DNA from: SLRI01 sp964576715
GTDB lineage: Bacteria > Pseudomonadota > Alphaproteobacteria > Geminicoccales > Geminicoccaceae
Direction of reading: 5' to 3'
NCBI GenBank assembly: GCA_964576715.1
Contig: CAZNWE010000112.1
Coordinates: 1-10,645 of the forward strand
Length of the DNA stretch: 10,645 nucleotides
Part shown: piece by piece, positions 6,668 through 10,645 of the stretch
Layout: every line of letters starts with the position of its first letter
How positions within the stretch are numbered: the first letter of the stretch is position 1
Notes under the pieces: model-generated
Told to the model about the DNA's origin: nothing
Seen by the model: the letters and a program-made list of their open reading frames with translations, nothing else
The model's database searches: none
Position numbers and translations under genes: made by a program

Positions 6668-6909
6668 TACCCGATGATTTCGATCGCGTAGCTCTCGATC
6701 ACCGGGTTGGCGAGGAGCTTCTCGCACATCGCTTCGAGCCTCGCCGTGGCGGCACCCTTGTCGGTCATCGCGAGGTCGAGTTCGATCAGCTTTTGCTTCT
6801 TGAGCCCCTCGACCTCGGTGAAGCCCAGCCCCCAGAGCGAGCGCTGGATGGCTTGCGCCTCGGGGTCGAGGACGCCGGGGCGAAAGCCGACGGTTACCCT
6901 TGCCTTCAT
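6667..6909 (-). CDS. purS: Phosphoribosylformylglycinamidine synthase subunit PurS
   Basis: PurS is the small structural subunit of FGAM synthetase; it bridges PurQ and PurL and helps channel ammonia. It is 80 residues, the normal size. It begins MKARVTVGFRPGVLDPEAQA and continues with LGFTEVEGLKKQKLIEL (about 28-44), the standard PurS strand-helix-strand pattern with the glycine-rich turn before the helix. The C-terminus IESYAIEIIG closes the family fold. The ATG at 6909 has AAGGGG about six bases upstream. The longer open frame reaching back into purC is a shadow. It lies 26 bases after the purC stop, so purC-purS form a unit. Its obligate partners purQ and purL are on the far side of the oppositely oriented transporter, so expression must be balanced across two transcripts. 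Confidence 0.95.
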   Translation of the reverse strand: MKARVTVGFRPGVLDPEAQAIQRSLWGLGFTEVEGLKKQKLIELDLAMTDKGAATARLEAMCEKLLANPVIESYAIEIIG

Positions 6910-6935
6910 GGCTGCCCCTTTTGGCACCAAATGCC

Positions 6936-7700
6936 CTATTGGATGGTCTCTGGCCCGCGCATGTCGCGGGGGCCGGCCTCGGGCAGGATGCCGAGCCTTC
7001 TTGCGATCTCCTGGTAGCCCTCCTCGACCTTGCCGAGATCCTGGCGGAAGCGGTCCTTGTCGAGGCGCTCGTTGGTGGCGACGTCCCAAAGCCGGCAATT
7101 GTCGGGGCTGATCTCATCCGCGAGGATGAGCCGCATGTCCTCGTCCTCCCAGAGCCGTCCGAACTCGAGCTTGAAGTCGACGAGCTTGAGGCCGACGCCG
7201 AGGAACAGGCCGGAGAGGAAGTCGTTGACCCGAAGCGCCATGTTCATGATCTCGTCGATCTCCTGGTAGCTGGCCCAGCCAAAAGCGGTGATGTGCTCCT
7301 CGGTAACCATCGGATCGCCCAACTCGTCGGCCTTGAGGTAGTACTCGACGATCGAGCGGGGCAGCATGGTGCCCTCCTCGATGCCGAGCCGCTTGGCGAG
7401 CGAGCCGGCGGCGATGTTCCTGATCACCACCTCGATCGGGATGATCTCGACCTCGCGGATCAGCTGCTCGCGCATGTTGAGCCGGCGGACGAAATGGGTC
7501 GGGATCCCGACGTCCTGCAACTTGAGCATCAGATACTCGGAAATACGGTTGTTGAGTACTCCCTTCCCGGTGATGACAGCGTGTTTCTTGTTGTTGAACG
7601 CGGTGGCATCATCCTTGAAATATTGGATGAGGGTGCCGGATTCCGGGCCTTCGAACAGAATCTTGGCCTTGCCCTCGTAGACCTGCTTGCGCCGGGCCAT
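6936..7700 (-). CDS. purC: Phosphoribosylaminoimidazole-succinocarboxamide synthase (SAICAR synthetase)
   Basis: PurC ligates aspartate to CAIR using ATP, giving SAICAR in de novo purine synthesis. It is a cytosolic enzyme of 254 residues, within the usual bacterial range. Motifs seen are YEGKAK (8-13, nucleotide-binding loop region), the GVLNNRISE stretch (47-55), EVVIRNIAAGS (90-100), KLVDFKLEFG (172-181) and LADEISPDNCRLWD (193-206), which matches the metal/nucleotide-binding part of the family. The ATG at 7700 is preceded by AAGG (7712-7709) at eight bases. It is the first gene of purC-purS and has its own candidate promoter and leader hairpin, described separately. The binding-protein gene upstream is co-directional but 136 bases away. 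Confidence 0.97.
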   Translation of the reverse strand: MARRKQVYEGKAKILFEGPESGTLIQYFKDDATAFNNKKHAVITGKGVLNNRISEYLMLKLQDVGIPTHFVRRLNMREQLIREVEIIPIEVVIRNIAAGSLAKRLGIEEGTMLPRSIVEYYLKADELGDPMVTEEHITAFGWASYQEIDEIMNMALRVNDFLSGLFLGVGLKLVDFKLEFGRLWEDEDMRLILADEISPDNCRLWDVATNERLDKDRFRQDLGKVEEGYQEIARRLGILPEAGPRDMRGPETIQ

Positions 7701-7728
7701 CGTTTTCGCCTTGGCTACTTGGAACCGA

Positions 7729-7756
7729 AAGCGGCGCCCAGAGTGGAGCGCCGCTT
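7729..7756 (-). promoter_or_regulatory. Perfect 9-bp hairpin in the purC leader
   Basis: AAGCGGCGC (7729-7737) and GCGCCGCTT (7748-7756) are perfect inverted copies around a 10-base loop. On the minus strand the stem is followed by only a short, broken T-run. It sits after the binding-protein gene and 28 bases before purC. It could be a weak terminator for the importer operon, or, if the promoter at 7776-7804 is used, a stem-loop in the purC 5' leader. It does not match any riboswitch I know. Confidence 0.45.
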
Positions 7757-7775
7757 CCTTCGTTCGTTGCCTCTG

Positions 7776-7804
7776 TCTATAGCCGAGCCCGACCGACCCG
7801 ACAA
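7776..7804 (-). promoter_or_regulatory. Candidate purC-purS promoter
   Basis: On the minus strand TTGTCG (7804-7799) and TATAGA (7781-7776) are separated by exactly 17 bases, each matching four of six sigma-70 consensus positions. Transcription would begin near 7769, giving a leader of about 70 bases containing the hairpin. It begins 33 bases after the binding-protein stop, which supports purC-purS being a separate transcript from the importer. Confidence 0.45.
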
Positions 7805-7836
7805 CAAAGCGGACGGGCCGGCCCGAAAACCCTGGT

Positions 7837-8862
7837 TCAGTCGGCGAGGCGCGCGTCGATATCGAGCATCTCGATCGGCACCCACTCGCGGATCGAATCG
7901 ACGTCGTCGAGGGTGCGAAGCTCGGTATAGACCACCCGCTCGATCTCGTCCTCGCGCCCCTGCCAGTGCTTGATCAGCGCATCCGCCGAGTTCTTGCCCA
8001 TGCTGCGCGGGTCACGGAAGACGGCGACGCCGATCTTGCCGCGGGCGACCATCTCGAGCTCGTCCGGCTGCCCGCCCATGCCGGTGACGAGGATGCCGTC
8101 GAGCTTGCCGTCGGCTTCGAGCGCTGACATGGTGCCGAGGCCCATGACCGAGTTCATGGCGACGATCGCCTCGACTTGTGGGTAGGCGATCAGGAGGCGT
8201 TCGGTCTCGGCATAGGCGAGCTCGCGCTGGAAGTCGCCGTATGCCTCGTAGATGACGTCGGCGGTGACGCCCTCGACACTCTCGATCCCGGCGAGCACGC
8301 CGTTGCCGCGGTCCTGGCTGATCTCCGACGCGATCGGTCCCCACATCATGACGATCTTCGGGTTCGCGTTGCCGCGCTCCTTGAAGTAGTTGCCGATCCA
8401 CTCGCCGGTGGTGACGCCCATCTGGTAGTGATTGTAGACTGACCAGTTGAGGACGGCGTCGTCGAAGGGGAAGGTTTCGCCCTCCTTGGGCTCGTAGTCG
8501 ACCATCAGGAGCTTGACCCCGGCATCGGCCACGGTGACGAGGCCCGTGGTGTTCTGCTCCAAGGAACTCGGCCCGAAGAGAAGGTAGTCGAGGTTCAAGT
8601 TCGCCATGTTCTCCAGGATGTTGAGCATCTCGTCGTGGCGGTTGGAGGCAGTGGGCGCGGCCTGGAAGATCTCGTAGGTGATCCCGGCCTCGTCGAGGGC
8701 CTCCCGAAAGCCGATCTCGAGCTGGCCGAAGAGGTCGGTGATGTCGTGCTGGTGCGAGACGAAGCCGATCCGGACCGGATGGCTGTCGGCGAGCACCGGG
8801 GCGCTGAGCCCGACGAGTGCCAGGACCGCGACACTGGCGCCGAAGATGGTTCTTCTCTGCAT
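7837..8862 (-). CDS. Sugar-type ABC transporter periplasmic substrate-binding protein
   Basis: This 341-residue protein is exported. An N-terminal signal peptide has Arg3 and Arg4, a hydrophobic core (about 6-20) and a likely cleavage after VLA (residue 25). The mature part starts HPVRIGFVSHQHD, the first strand of a type I periplasmic binding protein of the LacI/ribose-binding fold. ANLNLDYLLFGPSSLE and the following VADAGVKLLMVDYE fit the first lobe. VEAIVAMNSVMGLGTMSALEADG and ILVTGMGGQPDELE fit the second lobe with its hinge-proximal ligand region. The ligand is not identifiable; sugars, sugar alcohols or related polar compounds are typical. The ATG at 8862 has GGGAG about eight bases upstream. 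It is the last gene of the ATPase-permease-binding protein unit, 30 bases after the permease. In related operons the binding protein is often first. Confidence 0.88.
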   Translation of the reverse strand: MQRRTIFGASVAVLALVGLSAPVLADSHPVRIGFVSHQHDITDLFGQLEIGFREALDEAGITYEIFQAAPTASNRHDEMLNILENMANLNLDYLLFGPSSLEQNTTGLVTVADAGVKLLMVDYEPKEGETFPFDDAVLNWSVYNHYQMGVTTGEWIGNYFKERGNANPKIVMMWGPIASEISQDRGNGVLAGIESVEGVTADVIYEAYGDFQRELAYAETERLLIAYPQVEAIVAMNSVMGLGTMSALEADGKLDGILVTGMGGQPDELEMVARGKIGVAVFRDPRSMGKNSADALIKHWQGREDEIERVVYTELRTLDDVDSIREWVPIEMLDIDARLAD

Positions 8863-8892
8863 GGTACCTGCTCCCTGTTGGTTATGGGGTCG

Positions 8893-9882
8893 TCATCGCC
8901 GCCTGAGCTGCAACGCCACGGCGGCGATGATCAAAAGGCCGAGGATGATGCGCTGGATGAAGAAGCCGGCACCCGTCTGGATCAGGCCGTTCTCCAGCAT
9001 GCCGATGAGGTAGACGCCGAGCACGGTGCCGACCATGGTGCTGCGGCCGCCGAAGAGGAAGGTGCCACCGAGCACCACGGCGGCGATGATGTGCAGCTCC
9101 AGCCCCTCCCCCATGGCAGAGGAGGCGCTGGCGAGCCGGCCCATGAGGACCAGTGCTGCGAGTCCGGCGAGGGCCCCCTGGATGACATAGGTGCTGGCGG
9201 TCACGGCCCTGACGTTGATGCGGGTGGCCTCGGCCGCCTTGGGGTTGCTGCCGATGGCGGTGAGCCAGCGGCCGTAGGCGGTCTTGGCCAGGAGGAACCA
9301 GCCCATGGCGGCGACCACCAGCGCAATCCACACGGCGACCGGCAGGCCGAGGAAGAACGAGCGGCCGATGCCGACGATCAAGTCCGGCATGGTCGAGACC
9401 ATGTTCGCACCCATGTAGTGCTGGGCGAAGCCGCGATAGGCGACGAAGGTGCCGAGCGTGGCCAAGAGCGGCGGGACGCCGAGGACGGTGATGTTGAAGC
9501 CGTTGAAGGCGCCGAGAAGCGCACCGAGCAGGATCGCGGCCGGGATCGCCAGGGGGGCCGGGATATAGCCCGCGGCCATGCCGGTGCCGATCAGGCAGGC
9601 GACGACGCCGACCATCGAGCCCGTTGAGATGTCGATGCCGCCGGTGTTCATGATCAGCGTCTGGCCGACCGCGAGGATCAGGAAGACCGCGGCCGCCCGC
9701 ATGATGGTGATCTGGTTCTGCGGGGTGTTGAAGGTCTCACCGGTGATGAAGGTGATGATCGCATAGAGCAGGACGATGGCGATCAGGGTGTTGAGAAAGG
9801 GCAGGCCCGTCACCCTGTACCACGCGGTGGCGAAGGCACCGGCCGGACGGTCGGCGGCGGTCTGCTCGACGCTGGCGTTCAT
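8893..9882 (-). CDS. Sugar-type ABC transporter permease (RbsC-like)
   Basis: This 329-residue inner-membrane permease is of the branched BPD_transp_2 group used by ribose, xylose and fructose importers. It is very hydrophobic, with roughly eight to ten membrane segments, the first at about 29-47. Hallmarks are GGIDISTGS (81-89), matching the GGIDLSVGS signature of RbsC relatives, GVPPLLATLGT (135-145), and a cytoplasmic TAYGRWLTAIGSNPKAAEATRI loop (201-222) that contacts the ATPase. The start ATG (9882-9880) overlaps the ATPase stop by four bases (ATGA), giving translational coupling. The frame stays open upstream through the ATPase gene, but this is a shadow. It likely works as a homodimer with the ATPase and the periplasmic protein encoded next. 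Confidence 0.93.
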   Translation of the reverse strand: MNASVEQTAADRPAGAFATAWYRVTGLPFLNTLIAIVLLYAIITFITGETFNTPQNQITIMRAAAVFLILAVGQTLIMNTGGIDISTGSMVGVVACLIGTGMAAGYIPAPLAIPAAILLGALLGAFNGFNITVLGVPPLLATLGTFVAYRGFAQHYMGANMVSTMPDLIVGIGRSFFLGLPVAVWIALVVAAMGWFLLAKTAYGRWLTAIGSNPKAAEATRINVRAVTASTYVIQGALAGLAALVLMGRLASASSAMGEGLELHIIAAVVLGGTFLFGGRSTMVGTVLGVYLIGMLENGLIQTGAGFFIQRIILGLLIIAAVALQLRRR

Positions 9883-10645
9883 GCCGCCACGCCGGTGCCG
9901 AGATCGCCGACAATCAGGCGCACCACGTCGGTCTTGGTGACCTCGCTGGTCGTGACGACACCCTGGACCCGGCCCGAGCGCATGACGGCGATGCGGTCGG
10001 AAATCTGAAAGACATGCTCGAGGTCGTGGCTGATCACCAGCATGCTCTGCCCCTGGCTCCGGAGCGTGCCGATCAGGCCTAGCACCTTCTTGACCTCTTC
10101 GACGCCGAGGGCCGCGGTCGGCTCGTCGAGGACGAGGAGCGTGATCGCGGGCTTCCGGATCGCCCGGCCGATGGCCACCGCCTGACGCTGGCCGCCGGAC
10201 AGCGTGCCCACAGGACGGCGCGGGTCGGGGATCCTGATTCGCAGGCGCTCGAGGGTGGCCTCGGTCTCCTCGAGCATCCGCTTGTCGTCGGGGATCGAGA
10301 ACCAGCCCCATCGGGTCCGGGTCAGCTCGTCGCCGAGGAAGACGTTGCCCGGGACGTCGAGCGAGTTGGCCAGCGCCAGGTCCTGGTAAACCACCTCGAT
10401 GCCGAGGGCACCTGCCTCGCGGGTCGAGGGGATCGTGACCGGCTGTCCCTTCAGGCGGATCTCGCCACCATCCGGTGGTTGGACGCCGGAGAGCGCCTTG
10501 ACCAGGGTCGACTTGCCGGCGCCGTTGTCGCCGACCAGGGCCAGGGTCTCGCCCTCGTAGATGGTCAACGTGGCGCCGTTCAGCGCCCGCACGCCCCCGA
10601 AGCGCTTCTCGAGACCGACCGCCTCGATCAACGGCGTTGCCGCCG
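9879..10645 (-). CDS. Sugar-type ABC transporter ATP-binding protein (5' end cut by window)
   Basis: This cytoplasmic ATPase powers the importer. It has a single nucleotide-binding domain, like FrcA-type subunits, not the doubled domain of RbsA. Numbered from TTG 10631, the motifs are Walker A GDNGAGKST (34-42), Q-loop Gln83, signature LSGGQ (144-148), Walker B LLVLDEP (165-171) and the switch His202 in ISHD. The D-loop reads AALG where SALD is usual, a variation common in this subfamily. TTG 10631 is the first possible start inside the window. The frame continues open to 10645, with codons reading AATP before it, so the real start probably lies just beyond the edge. It is followed by the permease with a 4-base overlap. 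Confidence 0.93.
   Translation of the reverse strand, partial: AATPLIEAVGLEKRFGGVRALNGATLTIYEGETLALVGDNGAGKSTLVKALSGVQPPDGGEIRLKGQPVTIPSTREAGALGIEVVYQDLALANSLDVPGNVFLGDELTRTRWGWFSIPDDKRMLEETEATLERLRIRIPDPRRPVGTLSGGQRQAVAIGRAIRKPAITLLVLDEPTAALGVEEVKKVLGLIGTLRSQGQSMLVISHDLEHVFQISDRIAVMRSGRVQGVVTTSEVTKTDVVRLIVGDLGTGVAA

Noticed and set aside
6910..7098. N-terminal extension of PurS into purC
   Set aside because: PurS is normally about 80 residues, the ATG at 6909 has a good binding site, and the extension lies inside purC in another frame.
8635..9627. 330-codon acidic, His/Gly-rich frame on the plus strand
   Set aside because: It is antisense to the importer binding protein and permease, which carry a signal peptide and family motifs. 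The Asp/Glu/Gly/His-rich composition is what the reverse complement of these genes gives.
1..10645. CRISPR array, insertion sequence, prophage or defence system
   Set aside because: No regularly spaced direct repeats, transposase or recombinase motifs, terminal repeats or defence-type domains were seen. The genes are housekeeping and transport functions.

Overview
The window is GC-rich, and its high-GC coding regions throw long antisense shadow frames. It carries the small-subunit purine genes purC, purS, purQ and purL, with bolA and a CGFS monothiol glutaredoxin downstream of purL. That combination points to an alphaproteobacterium; genus and family cannot be told from the sequence. I see no mobile element, CRISPR array, tRNA or rRNA.

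Layout from left to right. (1) 1-178 is the upstream flank, with no gene I can defend. (2) 179-1084, plus strand: a PAPS-dependent sulfotransferase. (3) 1185-4657, minus strand: a compact unit transcribed purQ, purL, bolA, grxD. purQ and purL overlap by one base, and the gaps elsewhere are short or moderate. (4) 4658-4950 is a divergent intergenic region with an AT-rich patch and an inverted repeat. (5) 4951-6544, plus strand: a small two-helix membrane protein, then a cation diffusion facilitator with a tandem C-terminal region. (6) 6545-6666 is a convergent gap full of hairpins. (7) 6667-7700, minus strand: purC then purS. (8) 7701-7836 holds a probable purC promoter and a leader hairpin. 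(9) 7837-10645, minus strand: an ABC importer of the ribose/fructose type, transcribed ATPase, permease, binding protein. The ATPase gene runs off the right edge.

How the genes work together. PurS, PurQ and PurL form the FGAM synthetase complex (step 4 of de novo IMP synthesis), and PurC makes SAICAR later in the pathway. BolA and the CGFS glutaredoxin are a known [2Fe-2S]-binding pair used in iron-sulfur trafficking and iron sensing. The importer probably brings in a sugar or sugar-like compound.

The most notable point is architectural. purC-purS and purQ-purL-bolA-grxD would be one co-directional run if the oppositely oriented membrane-protein/metal-transporter pair were not lodged between purS and purQ. 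PurS must therefore be made from a different transcript than its partners PurQ and PurL. I found no clear evidence of a wholly new system. The best candidates for new biology are the small membrane protein beside the transporter and the regulatory DNA on both sides of the split.
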